Source: Synergistales bacterium (GTDB lineage Bacteria > Synergistota > Synergistia > Synergistales > Synergistaceae). From it: a DNA stretch of 25,556 bases. The position numbers and the translations under genes are program-made. This document shows positions 15,366-21,779 of this stretch, piece by piece (positions within the stretch are counted from its first letter, which is position 1; each line of letters begins with the position of its first letter). The notes under the pieces are model-generated. The model was given only the letters and a program-made list of their open reading frames with translations. It did no database searches and was not told where the DNA came from. The DNA is taken from positions 1-25,556 of the forward strand of contig BOCB01000021.1 of assembly GCA_026002695.1 (NCBI GenBank), given 5' to 3'.

Positions 15366-15959
15366 ATGAAGGACGTATCGCTCGATACTTGCGTCATAGA
15401 TATGGCGGAGCTCGTCTCGCGCTTTCATTTCCCGGACAGGGTATGGGGCTATTGCGTCCCCTGCCCGAATCACGGCGGCAAATGGTCGTGCCCGCCGTTC
15501 GGCTTCGACGTTCCCGAGCTGCTCGGACGCTACAAACACGCCTACCTGTTCGGCGTCAAAATGACCTACGACGATGAAACCCGCGCCCGCGCCGACACGA
15601 AGGAGAAAGTCCTCGACACGGCGGTTCAGCTGATGCGCAAGGCCAATAAGGACTTGCAGGAGCTGCTGCGCGGAATCGAGGCCGACTGCCCCGGTTCTCT
15701 CGCCGCCGCCGGAGGAACGTGCGGGATATGCGATACTTGCGCGCGCCCCGGCGGCAAACCGTGCAGGTTTCCGGATAAAATGCGTCCGTCGGTAGAATCA
15801 TTGGGTTTCGACGTTTCGATGATAACGGAGGAGCTCCTCGGCATGAAGCTCCTATGGTTCGACAAAGAGCTGCCCGAATACCAGACGCTCGTGAACGCTC
15901 TGTTCACATCGGAACGCCGAGACGGGATAATGGATCGCAAGCGGAGTATTTCCATATGA
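15366..15959 (+). CDS. DUF2284 family predicted metal-binding protein
   Basis: A 197-residue cytoplasmic protein with many cysteines arranged as in DUF2284: CVPCPNHGGKWSCPPFG near residues 30-47 and CGICDTCARPGGKPCRFPDKMRPS near 119-142. These would bind a metal or an iron-sulfur cluster. The C-terminal SLGFDVSMITEELLGM is also typical. The reaction is unknown. The start has GGAGGTG upstream. Its stop overlaps the start of kdsB (ATGA at 15956-15959), so the two genes are translationally coupled, which is odd for a family with no known role in Kdo synthesis. Confidence 0.85.
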   Translation: MKDVSLDTCVIDMAELVSRFHFPDRVWGYCVPCPNHGGKWSCPPFGFDVPELLGRYKHAYLFGVKMTYDDETRARADTKEKVLDTAVQLMRKANKDLQELLRGIEADCPGSLAAAGGTCGICDTCARPGGKPCRFPDKMRPSVESLGFDVSMITEELLGMKLLWFDKELPEYQTLVNALFTSERRDGIMDRKRSISI

Positions 15960-16687
15960 CTGAGACGCTTGCCGTAATACCGGCCCGCCTTCAAAGCACG
16001 AGGCTGCCTGAAAAGCCCCTCCTGAAACTGCGCGGACGCGAGCTCGTCCTTCACGTCTTGGACGGCGTGAGGAGCAGCCGGCTTGTCGACAGGGTGATAG
16101 TCGCCACCGACAGCGAGCGGGTCGCTGAGGTCGTGAGAAACGCCGGAGGAGACGCCGTGATTACGCCGGAGAGCCTCCCTACCGGAGGGGATCGCGTTGC
16201 TTTTGCCGCGCGCGAAGTGCCGTCCAGGTATGTGCTGAACGTACAGGCGGACGATCCGACCGTGTGCGCGCAGGTTATCGATCCGATGGTGGAGGCTTTG
16301 CGGGCGGAGGACGGCATAAAATTGGCTCTTCTTGTCAAGAGGATAGACGACCCGGCGGAGGTCATGCGGGAGTCAATAGTGAAGGCCGTCTTCGACCGAA
16401 ACGGCAGGGCGCTCTACTTCAGCCGTTCGCCGATACCCTTTCCGAGAAACGAAGGCGCGGAGTATTACAAGCACATCGGCCCCTATGCGTGGAGACGCGA
16501 GGCGCTGTTAGAGTTCGCCGATCTCTCTCAGACGCCGTTAGAGCGGAGCGAAAACCTCGAAATGCTGCGCGTCATAGAGAACGGCTGGACAATCCGCTGC
16601 ATCGAGACGGAACGCGACAGCATAGAGATAGATACGCCGGAAGATGTAAAGGCCTTTGATCGTTACCCTTTCAGAAAGGATACGTGA
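15956..16687 (+). CDS. kdsB: 3-deoxy-manno-octulosonate cytidylyltransferase (CMP-Kdo synthetase)
   Basis: A 243-residue cytoplasmic enzyme that activates Kdo (or 8-amino-Kdo) with CTP to CMP-Kdo for lipid A core assembly. The N-terminal nucleotide motif is VIPARLQSTRLPEKPLL. TDSERV and LNVQADDPTVC provide the usual acidic metal and sugar-binding sites. The segment ALYFSRSPIPFPR and HIGPYAWRREALLEF are strong KdsB signatures, and the C-terminus has IRCIETERDSIEIDTPEDV. The start at 15956 is set by the ATGA overlap with the upstream gene and by homology. The neighbouring kdnA-like gene suggests that the true substrate may be the 8-amino sugar, as known for Shewanella KdsB. Confidence 0.95.
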   Translation: MTETLAVIPARLQSTRLPEKPLLKLRGRELVLHVLDGVRSSRLVDRVIVATDSERVAEVVRNAGGDAVITPESLPTGGDRVAFAAREVPSRYVLNVQADDPTVCAQVIDPMVEALRAEDGIKLALLVKRIDDPAEVMRESIVKAVFDRNGRALYFSRSPIPFPRNEGAEYYKHIGPYAWRREALLEFADLSQTPLERSENLEMLRVIENGWTIRCIETERDSIEIDTPEDVKAFDRYPFRKDT

Positions 16688-16692
16688 TATAA

Positions 16693-17892
16693 ATGCCCGG
16701 TTTCGAGCTGTTTGACGACGAGGAGAGGAAGCAGATAAACGAGGTAATGGAGCGCGGCGTGCTTATGCGGTATGGCTTCGGCGCCGCGCGCGGCGGGGTG
16801 TGGAAGGCGCGGGAGATGGAGGAGGCGATAGCGAAGCGCACGGGGGCGAAACATGCGCTGCTCGTCGCTGACGGAACGGCCGCGCTGACCGTGGCGCTGG
16901 CCGCGCTTGGCGTCGGGGCGGGCGACGAGGTTATAATGCCCGCGTTCACGTTCGTGGCGAGCTTCGAGTCGATAATCGCCGCGGGAGCGACGCCGGTAAT
17001 CGCGGACGTCGACGATACGCTGTGCCTGTCGCCGGAATCGGCGCGGGCCGCTATAACGCCGCGCACGAAGGTGATAATGCCCGTTCACATGTGCGGCGCG
17101 TCGGCTGAGATAGACGAGCTCAGCCAAATAGCGAAGGAGAAGAACCTGCTGCTGTTGGAGGACGCCTGTCAGGCGTTCGGCGCGGCGTACAAGGGGCGCG
17201 CGCTCGGGACAATCGGCGACGCCGGCTGCTATTCGTTCGACTTCAACAAGATGGTAACCTGCGGCGAGGCGGGAGCCGTCCTGACGAACAGCGAGGAAAT
17301 CTACGAACGGGCGGATATGTACCACGACCACGGGCACGATCACTCGAACGAGGACAGGGGCGCTGAGGGGCATCCGTTCGCGGGGTATAACTACCGCGTG
17401 TCCGAGCTTCACGCCGCGATAGGCTGCGCCCAGATAGCAAAGACCGACAGGTTCGTCGGCATACAGCGCGAGACGAAGAAAATTCTTAAGGCCGCCCTGT
17501 CGTCGGTCAAGGGCTTGACATTCCGCCGCCTGCCCGACCCGGACGGCGACAGCGCGACGTTTCTCTCGTTCTTTATGCCGTCGGAGGAGAGCGCGAGACG
17601 CGCGGCAAGTTCGCTCAAAGCCGCCGGCATCGACGGCGTATTCCATTGGTACGACAACAACTGGCACTATATCAGAAAGTGGGATCACTTCAAGAACCGC
17701 CGCTTCGCCGCCCCTATATCGAGCGATATATTGAACGCGATGCCCGATTACTCCAAGGTGAGCTTCAAATCCGACGAGATAATCTCACGCGCTGTATCGA
17801 TAACGATAAAGCTCGGCTGGACGAAGGACGAGATCGCCTCCCGCGCGAAGAGGATAGAGGATACGGTGAGGTCGGCAATGGCGGAGAGGTAG
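16693..17892 (+). CDS. kdnA: DegT/DnrJ/EryC1-family aminotransferase, KdnA-like
   Basis: A 399-residue PLP-dependent sugar aminotransferase. It begins MPGFELFDDEERK and contains VLMRYGF, PAFTFVASFESI and the PLP aspartate segment LLLEDACQAFGA. The Schiff-base lysine is in SFDFNKMVTCGE. The unusual HDHGHDHSNEDRGAEGHPF stretch, WYDNNWHYIRKWDHFK and MPDYSKVSFKSDEI match what I know of KdnA, the 8-amino-3,8-dideoxy-manno-octulosonate transaminase of Shewanella. It would convert the 8-oxo intermediate to 8-amino-Kdo in the cytoplasm. It starts 5 nt after kdsB, with AAAGGA upstream. The partner dehydrogenase KdnB is not in this window. The family assignment is sure; the exact substrate is inferred. 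Confidence 0.85.
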   Translation: MPGFELFDDEERKQINEVMERGVLMRYGFGAARGGVWKAREMEEAIAKRTGAKHALLVADGTAALTVALAALGVGAGDEVIMPAFTFVASFESIIAAGATPVIADVDDTLCLSPESARAAITPRTKVIMPVHMCGASAEIDELSQIAKEKNLLLLEDACQAFGAAYKGRALGTIGDAGCYSFDFNKMVTCGEAGAVLTNSEEIYERADMYHDHGHDHSNEDRGAEGHPFAGYNYRVSELHAAIGCAQIAKTDRFVGIQRETKKILKAALSSVKGLTFRRLPDPDGDSATFLSFFMPSEESARRAASSLKAAGIDGVFHWYDNNWHYIRKWDHFKNRRFAAPISSDILNAMPDYSKVSFKSDEIISRAVSITIKLGWTKDEIASRAKRIEDTVRSAMAER

Positions 17893-18001
17893 ATGAAACC
17901 AAAATCATTTACACCGCGCCGTTCACCGATTTCTCCGGATGCCCTCTCTGGACAGTAACAACGAAAAGGCGAATTCCAATGAGTAAAACTGTGGTTTGAG
18001 G

Positions 18002-18030
18002 TTGACAAGAATACGTTGCGGCGATAAACT
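18002..18030 (+). promoter_or_regulatory. Promoter of tRNA-Ala
   Basis: Perfect TTGACA at 18002-18007, a 17-bp spacer and TAAACT at 18025-18030. This places the start about 9 nt before the tRNA. Confidence 0.8.
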
Positions 18031-18045
18031 TATTAACGTTGCTTT

Positions 18046-18121
18046 GGGGCTGTAGCGCAGTTGGGAGCGCGCCTCCCTCGCACGGAGGAGGCCGTGGGTT
18101 CGAATCCCATCAGCTCCACCA
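18046..18121 (+). tRNA. tRNA-Ala (anticodon CGC)
   Basis: A 76-nt cloverleaf. The acceptor GGGGCTG pairs with CAGCTCC with one G-T wobble. The D arm is GCGC/GCGC, and the anticodon stem CCTCC/GGAGG holds the loop CTCGCAC with anticodon CGC, which reads GCG codons. The T arm is GTGGG/CCCAT around TTCGAAT, and CCA is encoded. The accessory DNA on its 3' side suggests that it served as an integration site. Confidence 0.97.
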
Positions 18122-18131
18122 TAGTAATTGC

Positions 18132-18167
18132 AAGGCTTCGGGGCGGTTCGCTCCGGAGCCTTTTCAT
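18132..18167 (+). terminator. Intrinsic terminator of tRNA-Ala
   Basis: A 14-bp stem (AAGGCTTCGGGGCG with CGCTCCGGAGCCTT, two G-T pairs), a 3-nt loop and a T-rich tail, 10 nt after the tRNA. Confidence 0.9.
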
Positions 18168-18652
18168 TTTCGTTTACTCCATATTTACTCCTATTTCTAA
18201 AACTCGTTGCCCCTCAACATTCGGTAATCCATTTACCCGATACTCCAAACTCGATTTGCTTATTTTATACATGATTACCGAGTTGCCTCAGCAATTTTGA
18301 ATCAACGAGTTGGCCATAATCTGCTGTAGTAAAAAGACAGGCATCCGGCAGCCTGTTAAAAAGTTGAATGCCACTCACTGAGTAAACCCTGTCGCCCTGA
18401 TTATAAGGTGTAGATGTTTTTGCCCTCTAAGGGCAATTTTATTTTTGCGTATTAATTCGTCTTTGATTTTGGCGATAGTTTTTCAGTTATGATTTGATAG
18501 CATTCGCAACATTCAACAACTATTAAAGCGTCAACTTATCACAATTATCAACTCAATTTGTCGCTTCTAATTTTACATTTTGTCGAAAGGGCCTCTCCTG
18601 TGGCTTATAACACTATATAGAACAACTGATTTTTCGTTGGGAGATGGTGTTT
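18168..18652. other. A+T-rich gene-poor stretch beside the tRNA
   Basis: No credible gene over about 480 nt. It has clearly higher A+T than the DNA to the left. It holds a leftward terminator-like hairpin (ACAGGC/GCCTGT at 18337-18356 with CTTTTTAC on the minus strand) and a rightward terminator at 18420-18440. A 32-codon minus-strand frame from about 18271 to 18174 might be a gene relic. An integrase would be expected here for a tRNA-linked element but is absent. Confidence 0.5.
18420..18446 (+). terminator. Intrinsic terminator in the post-tRNA stretch
   Basis: TTGCCCT/AGGGCAA, 7-bp stem with a 3-nt loop, followed by TTTTATTTTT. The transcript it ends is not evident. Confidence 0.7.
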
Positions 18653-19045
18653 ATGTCCGGTATGGTCAGCATAGTCGTCAATAATGGCTGTTTGAAGGTA
18701 GTGGGTGAGATTCAGATCAACAGCGGTGAAGGTGAAATGGAGGCGTTTGTTGCTGAAATTAACCAAAAGCTGCTCGGCGATAAAAAATCGCCAAAGCTGC
18801 CTTCTTTTGGAATCATGACAAAGGCATTGATTGAAGAGGAAGCCGCCAGATACATAGGCCATTCAAAATCATTCCTTCGGAAATGCAGGTTGGAGGGAAG
18901 CGCTAACGGAGGCACCCGGGGGCCGAAGTATACACGCGACAGCATGAGGTGCGTGAGATACCCAATCGACGAGCTTGACAAGTGGCTGGCAAGCCGCGCG
19001 AGATACGAGACGAACTGCGAGATATTGAGTAACAATGGTGAGTGA
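18653..19045 (+). CDS. Phage-type helix-turn-helix (AlpA/excisionase-like) protein
   Basis: A 130-residue protein of unknown exact role. The second half has a MerR-like winged-helix pattern as in excisionase and AlpA families: ALIEEEAARYIGHSKSFLRK as helix-turn-helix, then a basic wing, RCVRYPIDELDKWLASR as the closing strand and helix. The N-terminal half (residues 1-55) is a small beta-rich region that I do not recognise. The ATG at 18653 is preferred since GGGAG is about 10 nt upstream. It overlaps or abuts the next gene and begins a three-gene phage-like cluster. It may control excision or early transcription of the element. Confidence 0.65.
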   Translation: MSGMVSIVVNNGCLKVVGEIQINSGEGEMEAFVAEINQKLLGDKKSPKLPSFGIMTKALIEEEAARYIGHSKSFLRKCRLEGSANGGTRGPKYTRDSMRCVRYPIDELDKWLASRARYETNCEILSNNGE

Positions 19046-19077
19046 AATTATTAGTACAGACAAACAAGGAGGAGGCA

Positions 19078-19695
19078 ATGCTTATGTGGGTTCAAGTTCA
19101 ATGCGGCCTTAGACGGCACAGGAAACTAAAGAGGCTTGCGCGCAGATTGGATATTGATGAGCTGCTCGCCTACGCTCATGTTATAGCTCTTTGGTCGAGC
19201 GTAACAGAGCAAGCGCCGGACGGGAATCTGTCCAAATTCTTTCCCGAAGAAATAGCTGAGGAAGCAGGATGGCGAGGGAACCCGGAGGAGTTCGTCGAAG
19301 CTATGATAGAATCCGGATTTCTCGACAAGAGCGCTGACGGCGGGTTGAGCGTCCATGACTGGAACGAATACACGGGCGGTATGTTGGAGGCGTACAACAA
19401 CCGGCGCGAGGCAAACAAAGCGCGGGCGAAAACATGTCGTGAGCGCAAACAAAGTGTCGCGTCATGCGGACGTAACGGTGATGTAACAGTTACGCAGCAC
19501 GACGGTAACGCGCGCGTCACGCCCCTAAGTACCGTACCTACCGTACCTGACAGTACCGTACCTGACCTTACCGTACCTAATCTTACCTTGGAGGACATGT
19601 ACTCAGCAGACGAAGCAGACCTACCCGCGCGGACGCGCTCGCGCGCGAGGAAATTTCTGCGGCGGCGGCAAAGATTCTCCCTCCTGAGGAGTTAA
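19078..19695 (+). CDS. Phage replisome organizer, N-terminal part (frameshifted)
   Basis: A 205-codon frame starting MLMWVQVQCGLRRHRKLKRL, which resembles the N-terminal winged-helix domain of phage replisome organizers (DnaD-like). Residues about 1-110 form this domain (IALWSSVTEQAPDGNLSKF, EEIAEEAGW, VEAMIESGFL, HDWNEYTG). A Lys/Arg-rich helix follows, then a linker with repeated TVP units at nucleotides 19531-19587. After about 19590 the frame ends in Arg-rich low-complexity sequence, while the -1 frame continues as protein-like sequence into the next entry. The start is supported by AAGGAGGAG. It would bind the phage origin and help load helicase; here it is probably inactive unless a frameshift is used. 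Confidence 0.7.
   Translation: MLMWVQVQCGLRRHRKLKRLARRLDIDELLAYAHVIALWSSVTEQAPDGNLSKFFPEEIAEEAGWRGNPEEFVEAMIESGFLDKSADGGLSVHDWNEYTGGMLEAYNNRREANKARAKTCRERKQSVASCGRNGDVTVTQHDGNARVTPLSTVPTVPDSTVPDLTVPNLTLEDMYSADEADLPARTRSRARKFLRRRQRFSLLRS
19531..19587 (+). repeat. Imperfect repeats of a TVP-coding unit
   Basis: Four copies of ACCGTACCT with short variable spacers encode TVPTVPDSTVPDLTVPN, a flexible linker seen in phage replication proteins between the DNA-binding and helicase-contacting parts. Confidence 0.7.
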
Positions 19696-19802
19696 TTCAG
19701 GGGGGCGCCGGCAAGGCCGATACGACCCGCAGTGCTCAGGAGCCAAAGAGCAACCCCAAGCCTCCCCGTAAGGGTAAAGAAAGGGCAACCCCGGAGCGGT
19801 TC

Positions 19803-20255
19803 ATGGAACTTTGGAACGAACGGCTTGTGCCTCTCGGCTTCCCGCTCTGCCAAACTATGACCGACAAACGCCGAAAGGCTTTCAGCGCTTGTCTTAGCGC
19901 GCTTGAAACACGAGCTTCGCAGGAGTGGTGGAGGGATTACGTCTCGTGTATCTCTCAGGCAGGATTTTTGCGCAAGGCCGCCGAACAAAACAAGCAATGG
20001 CTTGATCTCGACTGGTGTTTGGACGAACAGAACATGGTCAAGGTCATCGAGGGCAAGTACGAGCGCGAGTTTGACAGCGTGGAGCAGGAAGCGCCGCGCG
20101 AGAAGAGCGTCTACGAAAGAGCCGCTGAACGTAATCCCCGCGAGATTTTAGCCGAGGCGTATCCGAGCTTGTTCGGGCAAGTAGTTGAATGCGATTTTGA
20201 GAACGGGGGTGAACAAAAATGCGCGAAAGCGATTGGCGGGACTTCTGCTCACTAA
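19803..20255 (+). CDS. Phage replisome organizer, C-terminal part (frameshifted)
   Basis: A 150-codon frame from the first ATG, but protein-like sequence in the same frame extends back to about 19623 (TRADALAREEISAAAAKILP and onward) without a good start codon or ribosome site. RFMELWNERLVPLG, TDKRRKAFSACLSAL, GFLRKAAEQNKQWLDLDWCL and NMVKVIEGKYE make up the C-terminal region of phage DnaD-like replication proteins, including the usual DWL...N..KVLEGKY ending. It is therefore the other half of the gene at 19078, separated by a -1 shift between about 19590 and 19680. The last codons overlap the start of the next gene. Confidence 0.7.
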   Translation: MELWNERLVPLGFPLCQTMTDKRRKAFSACLSALETRASQEWWRDYVSCISQAGFLRKAAEQNKQWLDLDWCLDEQNMVKVIEGKYEREFDSVEQEAPREKSVYERAAERNPREILAEAYPSLFGQVVECDFENGGEQKCAKAIGGTSAH

Positions 20256-20881
20256 TCCACTTAGCTGATGATGCCGCGAAGAATACGAAGCGAGACGAGA
20301 AAACCGTCGCGTTTATGTTCGAGGTGCTCATGCCGTATGAATTCAAGGGTATTCGCCGCGCTGTAATCGAGTATATCCGTGAGGACAAGTTTGCCGTTGC
20401 ACCGTCCGACATCATCCGCCGTATTGACGGTACGCCTGCCGAACAGTCTCTCGCAGCATGGAGGCTGTTTCTATATACGCTCGAACGCTACGGCTACTAT
20501 GATTCCGTCCGTTTTCCCTCTCCGGCCTATCACTTTGTCATAAAGTGCCTCGGCGGATGGGAACAGGTTTATGAAGTCTATGGTTCACTGCCCGACCGAG
20601 AGTTGCAATTTCGCGCCAAGGAATGGCGAACGCTCTTCGAGATAGGGACAGGTGTTCGCAAATTGTCCCGGGATGATGTGCCGGGGTACTTGGCCGGATA
20701 TTTCGAGAGACAGAACTCCTCACATGGGTTCGGGGACTATATCCCGGAGCCGATAGACGTTATGACCGGGGAAACGCTGAACCGCGAAGAGCTGACAGGC
20801 GGTACTGACAAAAACCCGATGTTGAAGTTCGTCAAAGGTTTGAGGATAGGGAAGAGAAACAAGGAGATGAACAAAAAATAA
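20219..20881 (+). CDS. Phage-associated DUF6475-like protein
   Basis: A 220-residue protein. The N-terminal part (SDWRDFCSLIHLADDAAKN, FMFEVLMPYEFKGIRRAVIEYI, FAVAPSDIIRRIDG) resembles phage helicase-loader-like N-domains that count partial alpha repeats. The middle contains SLAAWRLFLYTLERYGYYDSV, FPSPAYHFVIKCLGGW and LPFRAKEW-like text, which I recognise as DUF6475. The C-terminal 40 residues are variable and basic. In phages such proteins often follow the replisome organizer, as here, so a role in DNA replication or helicase loading is likely but unproven. Start: ATG with GGGGGTG upstream, overlapping the end of the preceding frame by 37 nt. Confidence 0.65.
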   Translation: MRESDWRDFCSLIHLADDAAKNTKRDEKTVAFMFEVLMPYEFKGIRRAVIEYIREDKFAVAPSDIIRRIDGTPAEQSLAAWRLFLYTLERYGYYDSVRFPSPAYHFVIKCLGGWEQVYEVYGSLPDRELQFRAKEWRTLFEIGTGVRKLSRDDVPGYLAGYFERQNSSHGFGDYIPEPIDVMTGETLNREELTGGTDKNPMLKFVKGLRIGKRNKEMNKK

Positions 20882-20906
20882 GAGTCTCTCATTTTGAGGG
20901 GCTCTT
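20880..20906 (-). terminator. Bidirectional terminator between phage cluster and membrane-protein gene
   Basis: An 11-bp stem (AAGAGTCTCTC with GAGGGGCTCTT, two G-T pairs), loop ATTTT. On the minus strand it is followed by TATTTTTTG, which makes a strong terminator for the leftward gene. On the plus strand the T-run is weak. Confidence 0.85.
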
Positions 20907-20909
20907 ATT

Positions 20910-21227
20910 CTATAAACCAATGAATGAAATCACGAGGGTCAGTACAATTAAGGACACTGTCATGTACAGAACAACATTCAGAATTACCGCCGCAACTTTC
21001 AACGAAGTTTTGATAAGAGATTTATTTTTCGCGTGTTCTTCTCGTAATGCGCCAACAGCCGCGAATATTGGCATTGATATTACTGCGAATACCGCAGTAA
21101 ATACGGCAGCTGTAAGGTAAAAAACAAACTTGAACAGATTGACAAAAAATTCAGCAAGCAAATCTGCCAGGCTATATGCTTCCGCGTCTTTTATGCCTTT
21201 TTTGAAAGATTCTGAGAATGAAGTCAC
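20910..21227 (-). CDS. Small hypothetical membrane protein
   Basis: A 105-residue protein of unknown function. A hydrophilic N-terminus (SFSESFKKGIKDAEAYSL) is followed by a strongly hydrophobic stretch at about residues 33-60 and a second one at about 75-105, with a basic loop REEHAKNKSLIK between. This fits two or three membrane spans. The start is well supported by GGAGAGGAGG. It is transcribed leftward, convergent with the phage-like cluster, and shares its terminator. I do not recognise the family. Confidence 0.6.
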   Translation of the reverse strand: MTSFSESFKKGIKDAEAYSLADLLAEFFVNLFKFVFYLTAAVFTAVFAVISMPIFAAVGALREEHAKNKSLIKTSLKVAAVILNVVLYMTVSLIVLTLVISFIGL

Positions 21228-21280
21228 TGCGTTAACCTCCTCTCCCCTTGAAGCGATTATAGCATAATTAAAGACAGGAT

Positions 21281-21358
21281 GTGATTGTTTGGGCCGTAAG
21301 CTACGAAATGATGTTTGCCATAGGAGCCGGATTGTCGGGTTCCTTCAGCGCCGCGTAA
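21281..21358 (+). pseudogene. Possible relic of a phage tail tape-measure protein start
   Basis: A 25-codon frame reads VSYEMMFAIGAGLSGSFSAA before a stop. This resembles the N-terminal start of tail tape-measure proteins of some siphophages (YE-L-F-IGA-L-SSF pattern). It is short, has no clear ribosome site and no downstream continuation, so it is at best a fragment. Confidence 0.25.
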
Positions 21359-21394
21359 TGAAGAGAGTTAGCGAACGTTGCCGAATATGTGTAC

Positions 21395-21694
21395 CTAAAC
21401 GCTCCCCCTGAGATATATCGGGGGAGCGTAAAAGCTGTTCATTTTTTTCTGCGCGCTGACCGCCTCTTTCAGAGCTTTTCCGGCATGGAAGAAGGGAACT
21501 TTCTTTGCCGGGATGTTGATTACCTTCTGCGGGTCTTGCGGATTGCGACCCTTACGCGCAGCCCTTTCCCGCACACCGAAGCTGCCAAAACCGACTATTT
21601 GAACTTTCTCACCCTTTACGAGAGATTCCTTTATGGATGTAAGCAGAGCTTCAACCGCTTCAGCCACGCTGTTTACCAGTTCCGCTTTTGTCAT
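21395..21694 (-). CDS. HU-family DNA-binding protein, internally shortened
   Basis: A histone-like nucleoid protein of 99 residues. The DNA-binding arm is intact: KGEKVQIVGFGSFGVRERAA, RKGRNPQDPQKVINIPAKKV, then FFHAGKALKEAV. The start MTKAELVNSVAE runs directly into AVEALLTSIKESL, whereas HU proteins have about 11 more residues there (the turn between helices 1 and 2, typically K-A-G-T-K-K-D-A). The C-terminus extends about 15 residues past the usual KK end. This extension is coded across a GC hairpin (21399-21429). The ATG at 21694 fits the family start; AAAGGACG lies upstream. It may still fold, but the dimer interface should be altered. Confidence 0.85.
   Translation of the reverse strand: MTKAELVNSVAEAVEALLTSIKESLVKGEKVQIVGFGSFGVRERAARKGRNPQDPQKVINIPAKKVPFFHAGKALKEAVSAQKKMNSFYAPPIYLRGSV
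21399..21429 (-). terminator. Hairpin overlapping the 3' end of the HU gene
   Basis: Perfect 10-bp stem ACGCTCCCCC/GGGGGAGCGT with an 11-nt loop, inside the last codons of the extended HU frame and followed by only TTTAGG. Most likely the original terminator. Confidence 0.6.
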
Positions 21695-21779
21695 ACCACA
21701 TTCACGTCCTTTCAAAATTGTAGGCTTCGTGTTACGAAGTGAATAAACGTATTGTATCATAGCGTATAGATTTTCTCTG

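Noticed and set aside
16663..17688. Minus-strand 341-codon frame opposite kdnA
   Set aside because: Shadow of a GC-rich gene; composition is dominated by Arg, Val and Ala, with no recognisable motif.
17893..17958. 21-codon frame MKPKSFTPRRSPISP after the kdnA stop
   Set aside because: It has a plausible ribosome site inside the kdnA end, but it is too short, unconserved as far as I can tell, and lies in the tRNA promoter region.
19620..19680. Programmed -1 ribosomal frameshift in the replication gene
   Set aside because: AAATTTC occurs here but is not in the phase needed for a slippery heptamer, and no clear downstream pseudoknot is seen.
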